Of a stretch of DNA of 64,000 nt, positions 33,269-41,420 are shown one piece after another. Source of the stretch: Actinopolyspora biskrensis (GTDB lineage Bacteria; Actinomycetota; Actinomycetes; Mycobacteriales; Pseudonocardiaceae); NCBI RefSeq assembly GCF_013408175.1, contig NZ_JACBYW010000008.1, positions 62,001 to 126,000 of the forward strand. Reading direction: 5' to 3'. A program made the position numbers and the translations under genes. Numbering within the stretch: the first letter of the stretch is position 1; the number at the start of each line of letters is the position of its first letter. Below the pieces are notes generated by a model. It saw only the letters and a program-made list of their open reading frames with translations, made no database searches and had not been told where the DNA came from.

Positions 33269-34654
33269 ATGGACGACACGAAGAGCAGGATGGACGCCAT
33301 CCGGGCCTCGGAGTTCCCGTATCTCGACGAGTCCGGGCAGGCCTACCTCGATTACACGGGTGCGGCGCTTCCTCCCCTGTCGCTGACGCGTGCTCACTGC
33401 GACAGGCTCTCCCACCGGGTTTGGGGGAATCCGCACTCCCGGAGCCCTGCTTCGCAAGCCTCCACCGAGCGGATCGAACAGGCGCGCACGGAGGTGCTGC
33501 AATTCTGCGGGGCGGACCCGGCGACCTACGAAGTGATCTTCACACCGAACACTACCGGGGCGATCCGCTTGGTGGCCGAGGCGTACCCGTTCGGGGCGGA
33601 CACCCCGCTGGCGATGCTGGCCGACAACCACAACTCCGTGCTCGGCCTGCGCCACTACGCAACGCGGGCGGGATCGATCACCAGGATGGTGCCGCTCGGC
33701 GCAGATCTACGGGCTGACGAGCCACGTCTCGAGCAGGAACTCGAGACGTTGTCCGAGCAGGGAAGGCCGGGGCTGCTCGCGTATCCGGCCGAATCCAACG
33801 CCACGGGCGTGCAGCATCCGCTGTCCTGGGTCTCCACCGCGCACAGTCACGGCTGGCGCGTGCTCCTCGACGCCGCCGCCTTCGCGCCGACCAGCGGTCT
33901 CGATCTGCAAGCCGTTCCCGCTGACTTCGTGACCCTGTCCTGGTACAAGATCACGGGCTTCCCCGCGGGAGCGGGCTGTCTGATCGCGCGCCGTGACGCG
34001 CTCGAGGCGCTCCAGCGACCCTGGTTCACGGGCGGGACGGTCTACGCCTCGTCGGCCCAGGTGGATTGGCACCTCCCGCTGCCCGCACCGGACAGCTTCG
34101 AGGACGGCACACTACCGTTCCTGATCCTTCCGGACATCACCGAGGCCGTCCGGTGGCACACCGCGATCGGCTATCCGGCGATCCAGCAGCACACCGGGAG
34201 GCTCACCCGCCGACTGCTCACCGGCCTCCGCGAACTCGCGCACCCGGGCGGTCGGCCGGCTGCCCAGATCGTCGGCCCCGCTGACGACGAGCAGCGCGGA
34301 CCGACGGTTGCCTTCAACCTCATCGACGAGGACGGTGCGCTGATCGACGAGCGAGCGTGCGAGGAGGCCGCCGCAGCCGCCGGGATCAACCTCCGGACCG
34401 GATGCTTCTGCAACCCCGGAGTGTTCGAACACCGCCACCAGCTGACGCAGGAGCGCCTCAGAAGCTCCCTCGCGCGAGGCAACCCCTGTGACATGGGCAC
34501 CTACCAGCGGCTGCTCCCGGTTCGGACGCAGGGTGTGGTCCGAGTGTCCGTAGGGGTGGCCAACAACGATGCGGACATCGACCGAGTGCTTGAGGTGTGT
34601 GCCGACGTGGCCCGAAATCCCACCGACATCCGGGAGCCCCGGATCGTGTGCTGA
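33269..34654 (+). CDS. Class V aminotransferase, molybdenum-cofactor-sulfurase-like
   Basis: 461-residue PLP enzyme. YLDESGQAYLDYTGAALPP at the N-terminus, GNPHSRSPASQAS, and VIFTPNTTGAIRLVAEAYPF are followed by DNHNSVLGLRHYA. LLDAAAFAPTSGLDL and the PLP lysine in TLSWYKITGFPAGAGCLI match the N-terminal domain of Moco sulfurases rather than IscS/SufS. The cysteine in NLRTGCFCNPGVFE corresponds to the persulfide-forming Cys. The C-terminal MOSC domain of eukaryotic Moco sulfurase is absent. It could supply sulfur to a modified cofactor or natural product together with the adjacent methyltransferase (inference). Confidence 0.85.
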   Translation: MDDTKSRMDAIRASEFPYLDESGQAYLDYTGAALPPLSLTRAHCDRLSHRVWGNPHSRSPASQASTERIEQARTEVLQFCGADPATYEVIFTPNTTGAIRLVAEAYPFGADTPLAMLADNHNSVLGLRHYATRAGSITRMVPLGADLRADEPRLEQELETLSEQGRPGLLAYPAESNATGVQHPLSWVSTAHSHGWRVLLDAAAFAPTSGLDLQAVPADFVTLSWYKITGFPAGAGCLIARRDALEALQRPWFTGGTVYASSAQVDWHLPLPAPDSFEDGTLPFLILPDITEAVRWHTAIGYPAIQQHTGRLTRRLLTGLRELAHPGGRPAAQIVGPADDEQRGPTVAFNLIDEDGALIDERACEEAAAAAGINLRTGCFCNPGVFEHRHQLTQERLRSSLARGNPCDMGTYQRLLPVRTQGVVRVSVGVANNDADIDRVLEVCADVARNPTDIREPRIVC

Positions 34655-34690
34655 GCTCGGGCTTGAGGGACATCGGAACGGAAACTGGCG

Positions 34691-35279
34691 CTAAGCCCCG
34701 GTTCTCCGGATTTGCTTGTTGACCGGCTTGCTCGGGTTGCTGAAGTCTGCGCGCTGCGGTTCCGCCGCAGTGGGCGGATGCAGACCTGAAAGGGCCGGTG
34801 AATGCCAGTTGAGTTCCTGTCCGATGAACAGCCGCGGCCTATTGCCGTCGGCCACATACACTTCGCGACGCCGCAGCGCATCCCGCAGCGACACCAATAC
34901 GCACAGCTCGTACGGGATGCGCTCGATGCGGTCCCGCTCGTCGATGACGGCGTCCCGCCATGCCGTGGGCACCACCCCGTCGACGGGCACACTGTCCACC
35001 TCGACGTAGAAGCGGGTCCTGTCCCTTGATCGAGCGTGAGCGCCAGGAGCAGTGCCGAACTCCTCGACAGGCACTCCGACCTGCTCAGCCACGTAGTCAA
35101 CCGCCTGTGGCGGGATCTCCTCGGCCTAGCAGCGGGAACCGCGCCCCGATCTCGAAGAACTTCAGCAGCAGTGCGAAACCCAGCCGAGTAGCCCCGGACT
35201 TGTTACCCATCAACTGCCAGTCCGCGCCGACCAGCGTCCACGACCCCACCAGCTCATCAGGCCGCCACTCGCGCTGCAT
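34691..35279 (-). pseudogene. Tn3-family transposase N-terminal remnant (DUF4158), deleted and frameshifted
   Basis: ATG 35279 begins MQREWRPDELVGSWTLVGAD and NKSGATRLGFALLLKFFEIG, the DUF4158 N-terminus of Tn3 transposases. The frame breaks near 35140. In another frame VDYVAEQVGVPVEEF follows, and after an internal deletion RFYVEVDSVPVDGVVPTAWR and ERIPYELCVLVSLRDALRRR, a block found several hundred residues into intact proteins. The last 40 residues are unrelated. The gene points towards the methyltransferase/aminotransferase pair, as does the other fragment at 31.8 kb, from the opposite side. Confidence 0.85.
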
Positions 35280-35492
35280 TCAGGAACGCTACCGCCCCAT
35301 GATCCGCGTGACCTCTGGCCCTACTTTGCCCCGCGGGCCAGCTTCGGGCGCCCAGGGCCTAGTGGAAACGGAACCCGGATCGCCGGGGCGATCCGGGTTC
35401 CGCCCACCGGACCCGACGCAACCGGAACCAACCGAAGGGTCTCGGACGTCGTCGTGTGCCCCAGCGGTTCCGAGGAGGGGAGGGGACGCGAC

Positions 35493-36761
35493 TCAGTCGC
35501 CACGCAACAACTCGCGGATGCGCTCGGACAGGGAGGCTTCGGAGGGGGAACTTTCCTCCTCGGTGTCCTGTTCGTCCAGCGCCCGCTCCAAAGCGGACCG
35601 CCAGTTGGCGAGCTCGGTCGCTCCGTCCTGGCGGGCTTGTTCGGTGGTGGCCAGTTGGTGGCGCAAACCGCCGATGGTCTCGTGCAGTTCGGCGAGCTGC
35701 GTCGCGTGCTGCTGCTGCAGTTCGTCGCGAACTCGCTGTTCGGCCTCGGCGTGTTGTGTGCGGGTCGATTCGAGTTCGCGGTGTTGTTCCTGCTCGAGTT
35801 CACGAATCCGCTCGGAGTGTTCACCGCGCAGCCGGTCGAGTTCGGCGGCGTGCTCGCGCCGGAGTTGGTCCAGGGTCTCGGTGTGCTCGCCGACGAGCTG
35901 GTGATTGCGGTTGGTGGCCTCCTCGAGCTGCTGGCGAACCTCGGTCAGAGTGTGCTGCGTGCTGTGCAGTTGTGCCCGAACCTCGGCCAGTGTCTGTTCC
36001 GCCTCGTCGCGGCGTTGGGTGACCGCGGCCAGTCGTTGTTCGAGCTCGTTGAGCTGCGCGGCGTAGCGGTCGCGCTGGCCTTCGGCGTGGGACTGGGCGT
36101 GCTCCGCGGTGTGCCGAGCTTGCTCGGCCTGCTGCTGGGCCTGCTCTGCGACCTGCCGGGCGCGGTCGGCCTGATCGCGTTCGGCTTCCGCGGACTGACG
36201 GACGTGTTCGGCCGCTTCGGCCTGTCCGCGTGCCTCGGCGGCATCGGTTTCGGCCTCGGCCTGGGCCGCGCGCGCGGCGGCGACGTCCTCGTCGAGTCGC
36301 CCGTTCACGGTTTCCAGGGAATCCACCAGCTGGGTCAGCCACGGCTGCACACCGGTCAGCCCGTTCAAGGCCGTGGTGATCTGCTCTCCGAGCACCGCGG
36401 TGTCCACCGTGGCCGCGGGGGAGTTCTGTTCCCCGTGCGCCGAGCTCAGCAGCCGTTCGGCCCGCCCCAGCTCGGCGCAGGTCACCGCTCGTCCGTCCAC
36501 TGCCCAGGTGCGATCCCGTTCGTGGCAGAACTCCCGTTTGCGTCCGGTGCGTGCCTCCGGCAGTACCGCGCGGCAACGACTGTAGCCGCAGCGCCGCGGT
36601 TCCGTCGTTGACCTGGACAAAGATTCGTCATGGGTTCCGTCATGTCCGTTTTTGCTCCCGGGGGATTCCTCCAGCGAAGTCGGGGAGCCATGGGGGGTGA
36701 TCTCGTGCTGCGCGGCGCTCGCCGGTGCCTCCGGCACGGTTTCTTCCTCGTAGCCCTGCAT
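35493..36761 (-). CDS. Long coiled-coil protein with N-terminal Cys/His cluster
   Basis: 422-residue protein of unrecognised family. Residues about 55-100 hold a zinc-finger-like cluster (CGYSRCRAVLP, REFCHERDRTW, VTCAELGRAE). Residues about 150-395 are an uninterrupted coiled coil rich in Ala, Glu, Gln and Arg (QAEAAEHVRQSAEAERDQ, ELEQRLAAVTQRRDEAEQTL). The C-terminus is acidic. It resembles in layout plasmid-borne KfrA-type DNA-binding coiled-coil proteins, but no KfrA HTH was recognised. Immediately upstream is an unusually AT-rich tract with direct repeats and a long hairpin, which it may bind. Confidence 0.75.
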   Translation of the reverse strand: MQGYEEETVPEAPASAAQHEITPHGSPTSLEESPGSKNGHDGTHDESLSRSTTEPRRCGYSRCRAVLPEARTGRKREFCHERDRTWAVDGRAVTCAELGRAERLLSSAHGEQNSPAATVDTAVLGEQITTALNGLTGVQPWLTQLVDSLETVNGRLDEDVAAARAAQAEAETDAAEARGQAEAAEHVRQSAEAERDQADRARQVAEQAQQQAEQARHTAEHAQSHAEGQRDRYAAQLNELEQRLAAVTQRRDEAEQTLAEVRAQLHSTQHTLTEVRQQLEEATNRNHQLVGEHTETLDQLRREHAAELDRLRGEHSERIRELEQEQHRELESTRTQHAEAEQRVRDELQQQHATQLAELHETIGGLRHQLATTEQARQDGATELANWRSALERALDEQDTEEESSPSEASLSERIRELLRGD

Positions 36762-36819
36762 GTCTGCACGATATCAGTTTTGTTTTGTTAAGTTAAATTG
36801 GTTAGTTTTATAAAGAGAA

Positions 36820-36873
36820 CTATTTAATAGATGTCCTATTTAGTAGTTGATAATGCCGCTTATCTACTACTAA
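36820..36873. repeat. AT-rich direct repeats and 14-bp hairpin upstream of coiled-coil gene
   Basis: Direct repeats CTATTTAATAG (36820-36830) and CTATTTAGTAG (36836-36846) are spaced 16 bp, about 1.5 helical turns. The second overlaps an inverted repeat, TTAGTAGTTGATAA (36840-36853) and TTATCTACTACTAA (36860-36873), 14-bp arms with one mismatch and loop TGCCGC. The whole tract 36770-36880 is far more AT-rich than anything else in the window. It could be a promoter-operator, a partition-like site or an origin-like iteron cluster. Confidence 0.7.
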
Positions 36874-37534
36874 GGGGGTGATGGGGCGAGGCCGGAGGTT
36901 CGCCTCGCTCGGCCCGCATCAGGGCGAACGAACCAGAGACGTGGCAGACGCAGGCGGGCGCCGGGGAGCAGTCGTTCTCGAGCTCCTACGCCGAGCCGCG
37001 AAGTAGTGCCTCTCGTGGAGATCACCGACTGGTTATGGTGAGGTGTCCGTAGTCGGTGGTGCGGGGCACACCGCAGATCCCGCGATCTGCTGGACGGTCT
37101 TCTCGCGGGTGTTGTGGAACTGTGGGACGAGCTCCGCGCTACGCGGACCTCTCGGCATTGCCGCCGACCACGGGCTCGAAGGCGCGATCCTCAAACGCAC
37201 GACCGGTCGCGGGCGGCCGCGAGATCACGTGTCAGGGGAGAGCTGCGTGCCCCTCACGTCGCGGGGTGTGCGCATGGACCGCGACCCGGCCGTAATCACC
37301 GTCCCGTTCCCGCGCCCTTGAGCACGTTGGACGGTCCACCGGCCCGGCGTCGATCGGGCCTGGACCGGCAGGACGGCAACGGCGAGCAGGACCTCGCGCA
37401 CACCCGGAGACTTCGCCGTGATCCGCCACCACGGCAGCTTCGAGAGAACTGGACCACCCCCTGGTCGCGTCCGATCACCGATGCTCCGTCACTCCGGTCG
37501 GCCGGGGTTATGCGGTGTCGCGAGAACGCCCGGT
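36874..37534. other. Gene-free stretch, possibly eroded DNA
   Basis: 660 nt between the AT-rich tract and the end of the fulvocin-like gene. Frames are open in places but have no family resemblance, no good starts and mixed base composition. No terminator for the fulvocin-like gene was identified with confidence. Confidence 0.4.
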
Positions 37535-38446
37535 TCAGGGGCCTTCACACCACCCGTTGCAGGTGTAGACCCATCCGGTTCCGCATCCGCCCACCCTGCG
37601 GCAGCTATCGCTGGGGACGCATCCCATCCAGCAGTAATCGCTGCTGGTGCTGCACTGACAGTCCGCCTTGGCGGGCGCGAGGTCCGGTGGACCGAGGGTC
37701 GCGATGAGGGACTGGGTTTCCCCGCCGAAGGAGGCGTTCACCTCGTCCCGGAGTTCCTGCAGCACCCGGTCCCGCTCGGACGGAGACGGCTGCGCGTACA
37801 GCGATTCGTCCCCGAGGACGTCCATGGCGCGCCGAAGCGCTCGTTCCTGGTCTTCCGACAGATCGGGATGCGTCGCACCGTACTGTCGGAGGTGCTCGCC
37901 CCACAGGCGACTCTTGGTCGCCGCGGACGAGGCGTTGAAGATCGCCTGGCGGTAGGCCATCGAATACTCGACGACCTCGCCGTACGACTGCGGGAGCCGT
38001 TCCCCGTTGGCCTCCACCCAGGCACGCGGATCGTCGCCGTTCCTGCCACCGCTGTACGGGTCGAGCTTGGTCAGGCTGGCCGCGACCGCAAGACCGGCGA
38101 TCAGCGGCAGGGTGCCGAGACGCTTCCGATGCGCGGTTTGGCGTATCCGGCCCAGCGCGCCGAGCACGGCCAGTGTGGAGCGAGGGCCCAGGTGCCGGAC
38201 CAGGGTGAATCCCAACGGGATGCCGACCCAGGCGCGGACCCGGTTGGATCGGACGCGGATCAGTGTGGGTGCCCACTCCGGGCTCGCACCGAGCGCCTGT
38301 TCGCGCCACTCCCGCACGTCCGGGTGCGTCAGCGGGAGCACTTCGAGCTTGTCACCGCAGGCGTCGGCAACAGCGCGGGACATGTTCCGGCAGACTCGGC
38401 ACGAACCGTCGAAGGCCAGCACCCAACGGTCAAACGTATTCGTCAT
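37535..38446 (-). CDS. Fulvocin C-like bacteriocin protein with DCC-type redox N-terminus
   Basis: 303-residue protein. Residues about 5-85 resemble DCC/DUF393 thiol-disulfide proteins (WVLAFDGSCRVCRNMSRAV, with the CxxC). A hydrophobic helix follows (LGTLPLIAGLAVAASL, about 112-128). A helical region includes YRQAIFNASSAATKSRLW. The C-terminal 43 residues contain eight cysteines (DCQC, DYCWMGC, SCRRVGGC, YTCNGWC), matching in size and cysteine number fulvocin C, the 45-residue, four-disulfide bacteriocin of Myxococcus fulvus. ATG 38446 has AAGGAA upstream. The C-terminal part is probably cleaved off as the active peptide. No immunity or protease gene is adjacent. Confidence 0.82.
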   Translation of the reverse strand: MTNTFDRWVLAFDGSCRVCRNMSRAVADACGDKLEVLPLTHPDVREWREQALGASPEWAPTLIRVRSNRVRAWVGIPLGFTLVRHLGPRSTLAVLGALGRIRQTAHRKRLGTLPLIAGLAVAASLTKLDPYSGGRNGDDPRAWVEANGERLPQSYGEVVEYSMAYRQAIFNASSAATKSRLWGEHLRQYGATHPDLSEDQERALRRAMDVLGDESLYAQPSPSERDRVLQELRDEVNASFGGETQSLIATLGPPDLAPAKADCQCSTSSDYCWMGCVPSDSCRRVGGCGTGWVYTCNGWCEGP

Positions 38447-38797
38447 TGACGTTCCTTCATGGTCGGAATGAGGGTACGTGAGGTAGTCTTCCAAGGCCTC
38501 ATGCCAGGTGTGACGCTTTCGCGAGGATTTCCCACACTCGGACCAGCGGAACGTCCGAACCGGTCCTGCCGCAAACGCATCCGGATTCCCGACTACGTAG
38601 GCGTCCCCGCCGGAGCACCGCCGCTCGGATTCCGTCCGGGGAACACCGACTGCTCGATCAACGGTCCCTGCCGGTCTCAGCCCCTGCTCGCCGCGCCCCG
38701 CGGTCTCCACCACCTACCTCGAAGCCGCCACCGATTCGTAGTCCGGCTGATGTGCCGGTGACGCGTCGGCCGCTGGTGCTGCGTCTGCGGGCTCTGA
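38447..38797. other. Intergenic region, promoter of fulvocin-like gene
   Basis: 351 nt upstream of the fulvocin-like gene and downstream of the levanase-like gene. No further gene was recognised. No clear -35/-10 pair could be chosen by eye. Confidence 0.4.
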
Positions 38798-40366
38798 TCA
38801 GGGGAGTGGCTTTTCAGGGGGTCGGATGGGATCGAACTCGCGGATCACCACGCTGGAGAAGACCGCCGCACCGCCCACCGTGAACAGCGTGACGCCGGTG
38901 TCGGTGGGGTCGGGAAAAACCAGGTGCGAGTGGACGTACCGGCCGTCGTCGAGGAACAACTCGATCGTCGTGCGGTCGACGAGCGCTCGTAGGTCCACCC
39001 GCTTGGCCGCCGGGTCGAACGGCGTGTGGCTCTCCAACCATTGCCCCGACTGGTCGGGGTGACCGGTCGCCGCGCGGTTGAGGTAGGCGTAGTCGCCGAA
39101 CACCCCGAGATCGATGTGGCGACTGCCGTCACTCGACTTCCGCAGCTGCATTCCCACGTTCTCCAGCATGCCCCAGGTCACCTCCGCGCGAATCTCGTAG
39201 GCAACTCCCTGGAACGGCAGGGGGTGTTCCCCGTCGACGGTGATGGTGCCCAGGTCGATCGTGCGCGCGACGCGATCGTAGAGCGCGTCGACCGGGCGGG
39301 AGACCAGGCTGAGCTGCCCGGAGCTCTGCTCCCGCAGGGTGATCTCCCGCACGATCGAGTCCACGCCGTTGTACCCGTCCGCTTCGGTGGTGGGCGTGTT
39401 GTGGGCGTAGTCCCAGTTGTTCATCCAGGCCATTGCGTATCGCGTGGTGGGATCGACGCCGTCGCCCGCGGGTTTTTCCCAGGTGACCGCCGCGTACCAG
39501 TCGAATCCGTGGTCGAGCCACTGCGGGGCCGACGCGTCCGGGTGGAAGGTGGTGCCGTCGAAGTGCCCCGTCCAGTACGCGAAGGTCTTCGGCAGTCCCG
39601 CGTCGCCGCCGTCGGCGCTGACCCCGAGCACCCAGGTCGCGGATCCGTCGGAGGAGGTGAGGTGGAACAGGTCGGGGCACTCCAGCGGGCCGAGCCCGTT
39701 CTTGATGAACCCGCTGACGTAGTTCCAGTTTTTCAGGTCCTGCGAGACGTAGAAGCCGACCTTGTTCCCCTCGGCGAGCAGGGTCACCCATCGCCCGCGA
39801 TCGGAATCACGGATGATCTTGGGGTCGCGGAAGTTCGACACGCCCGGATTGGGCATCACCGGGTCCTTCCCGTGGTTGGTGAAGGTGAACCCGCCATCGG
39901 TGGAGTACCAGAGGAACTGGGCCTGCGCACCGCCGTTCTGGCCGTCGGGCTGGGTGGCGAGCACGATGACGCTGCCCTCGCCGAACCCGGCCGTGTTGTC
40001 GGTGTCCACCACCACCGAACCGGACCACACGTCCCCGTTGGGGGTGGTGAACTTCGGGATGGAGATGCCCTCGTCGCGAAACACGACGTTGTCGGTCGTG
40101 GTGGCCAGCCGCCACGCGGTTCCCCCTCCGTCGCTGAGGTAGTCGGCGTTGTAGAGGTAGTAGTAGTGGAGCTGACCGTTGATGCGGATCGGCCGCTGCG
40201 GGTCGTTCTTCCACTGCTCGGGGACCGTGAAGTGGTATTGGCACCGGTAGGTCTGCTCGGTGGCGGCCCGCGTGGTGGCCGGCCGTGCAGTGGTGACGGG
40301 AACGGCGACGGTGGTGACACCGGCCGCACTGAGCTGAAGCAGTGTTCTTCGCGATAAACCGGACAC
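38798..40366 (-). CDS. Tat-exported GH32 enzyme, levanase/levan fructotransferase-like
   Basis: 522-residue exported fructan-active enzyme. A twin-arginine signal (LSRRTLLQLSAAGVTTVAV) precedes a five-bladed propeller. The nucleophile motif reads EQWKNDPQRPIRING instead of the usual WMNDPNG. The transition-state Asp is in SNFRDPKI, and the acid/base Glu in LECPDLFHL. The C-terminal beta-sandwich includes DLRALVDRTTIELFLDDG. The NDPQRP motif together with ATTTDNVVF, WSGSVVVDTDNTAGFG and AWMNNWDYA places it with levan-type enzymes (levanase, levanbiohydrolase, levan fructotransferase). GTG 40366 follows AGAGGGG. The regulator gene lies just upstream in the same orientation. Confidence 0.88.
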   Translation of the reverse strand: MSGLSRRTLLQLSAAGVTTVAVPVTTARPATTRAATEQTYRCQYHFTVPEQWKNDPQRPIRINGQLHYYYLYNADYLSDGGGTAWRLATTTDNVVFRDEGISIPKFTTPNGDVWSGSVVVDTDNTAGFGEGSVIVLATQPDGQNGGAQAQFLWYSTDGGFTFTNHGKDPVMPNPGVSNFRDPKIIRDSDRGRWVTLLAEGNKVGFYVSQDLKNWNYVSGFIKNGLGPLECPDLFHLTSSDGSATWVLGVSADGGDAGLPKTFAYWTGHFDGTTFHPDASAPQWLDHGFDWYAAVTWEKPAGDGVDPTTRYAMAWMNNWDYAHNTPTTEADGYNGVDSIVREITLREQSSGQLSLVSRPVDALYDRVARTIDLGTITVDGEHPLPFQGVAYEIRAEVTWGMLENVGMQLRKSSDGSRHIDLGVFGDYAYLNRAATGHPDQSGQWLESHTPFDPAAKRVDLRALVDRTTIELFLDDGRYVHSHLVFPDPTDTGVTLFTVGGAAVFSSVVIREFDPIRPPEKPLP

Positions 40367-40594
40367 GTTGGCCCCTCTGCGTCGTTGCGTACGAGTTCTC
40401 CCCGTGCCGTTTCCGGGCACGGCGGCGCCGGTGGGCACGACCGGTGCCGTCTGCGATTTCAGCGTGCCCCGGACGTGGTTGCGCTCAGCGAGCTGGACAT
40501 GTCCCGGACCGCGGTTCCGCCGTCGGCGAGAGGGTGCCGTCCGGCGTCTCAGGGGCGACCGTGCCGAAGGCCGACGCTTTACCGTGGACCGCCG

Positions 40595-41356
40595 TCAGAC
40601 GACGACCACGGCGGGACCGGCGGCCTCGATCTCATTCACGAGGCTGCTGTCCACCCCGTTGTCGGTGACGAAGGTGTCGACCTCCTTCAGTCCCTCTACG
40701 CGGGCGAAATGATCGTTGCCGACCTTGGTGTGATCGGCGAGCAGGACGGTTCGCCGTGCGCTCCGGATCGCGGCCCGCTTGGTCATCGCCTCGGACTGGT
40801 CCGGAGTCGTCATTCCGCGCTCGACCGACACCCCGTTGGTGCCGACGAACGCCACCTCGACGAAGGTGTCCTGCAACGCCTGCAACGCCCAGGATTCGAC
40901 GGTGGCCAGGGTGCGCCCCCGCAGTCGGCCACCGACCACCATCAACTGCACGTTCGGACGTGCGCTGAGGGTGAAGGCAATGGTCAGCGAGTTGGTTACC
41001 ACGGTCAGCTCGCGATCGGCGGGCAGTTGTTCGGCCAGCCTCCCGGTCGTGCTCCCGGCGTCGAGGAGGATCGCTCCGTCCGCGGGAACCTCGGCCAGCG
41101 CCGCCTTCGCGATGCGTTCCTTCTCCTCGGTCATGGTGGAGTCGCGCGTCCCGAACGAGGGCTCGAAACCGAGCCGCTCGATGGGGATGGCACCACCGTG
41201 CACCCGCCGCAGCACGCCGTGGCGTTCGAGTGCTGTGAGATCACGACGCACGGTCTCGTAGGTGAGGTGGAATTCGCCGGCCAGGTCTGCGACATCGACC
41301 CGACCAGCGGCCCGCGCCCGCTCGAGGATCATCCGCTGACGCTCCTCCGCGTACAT
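40595..41356 (-). CDS. DeoR/GlpR-family regulator of the fructan locus
   Basis: 253-residue regulator. The N-terminal HTH (RQRMILERARAAGRVDVADLA, TYETVRRDLTALERHGVLRRVHGGA) is followed by the DeoRC sugar-phosphate sensor domain (about 75-240). Sensor blocks include GAILLDAGSTTGRLAEQLP, LTVVTNSLTIAF, VQLMVVGGRLRGRT and VAFVGTNGVSVERGMTTPDQ. ATG 41356 has GGGGG upstream. It sits between the two GH32 genes and its own promoter carries an inverted repeat; a phosphorylated fructose derivative is the likely effector (inference from family and context). Confidence 0.88.
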   Translation of the reverse strand: MYAEERQRMILERARAAGRVDVADLAGEFHLTYETVRRDLTALERHGVLRRVHGGAIPIERLGFEPSFGTRDSTMTEEKERIAKAALAEVPADGAILLDAGSTTGRLAEQLPADRELTVVTNSLTIAFTLSARPNVQLMVVGGRLRGRTLATVESWALQALQDTFVEVAFVGTNGVSVERGMTTPDQSEAMTKRAAIRSARRTVLLADHTKVGNDHFARVEGLKEVDTFVTDNGVDSSLVNEIEAAGPAVVVV

Positions 41357-41390
41357 GTAGTACCCCCGCGCTTCCACGTTCTTCAGAGTG

Positions 41391-41420
41391 ATGCTAACCA
41401 CAGTTCGTGTGGCCTTACAA
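41391..41420 (-). promoter_or_regulatory. Promoter of deoR gene with operator in the spacer
   Basis: On the minus strand, -35 TTGTAA (41415-41420) and -10 TAGCAT (41391-41396) are 18 bp apart. The spacer holds the inverted repeat CCACA-GTTCG-TGTGG (41398-41412). Further GTGTGG copies lie at 41439 and, inverted (CCACAC), at 41629, followed by T-rich runs such as GGTTGTTTTTG. This pattern suggests autoregulation and control of the divergent GH32 gene by the DeoR protein. Confidence 0.55.

Noticed and set aside
37043-37321. Possible gene in the gap before the fulvocin-like gene
   Set aside because: Open frame only; no ribosome binding site, no family resemblance, and base composition unlike its coding neighbours.
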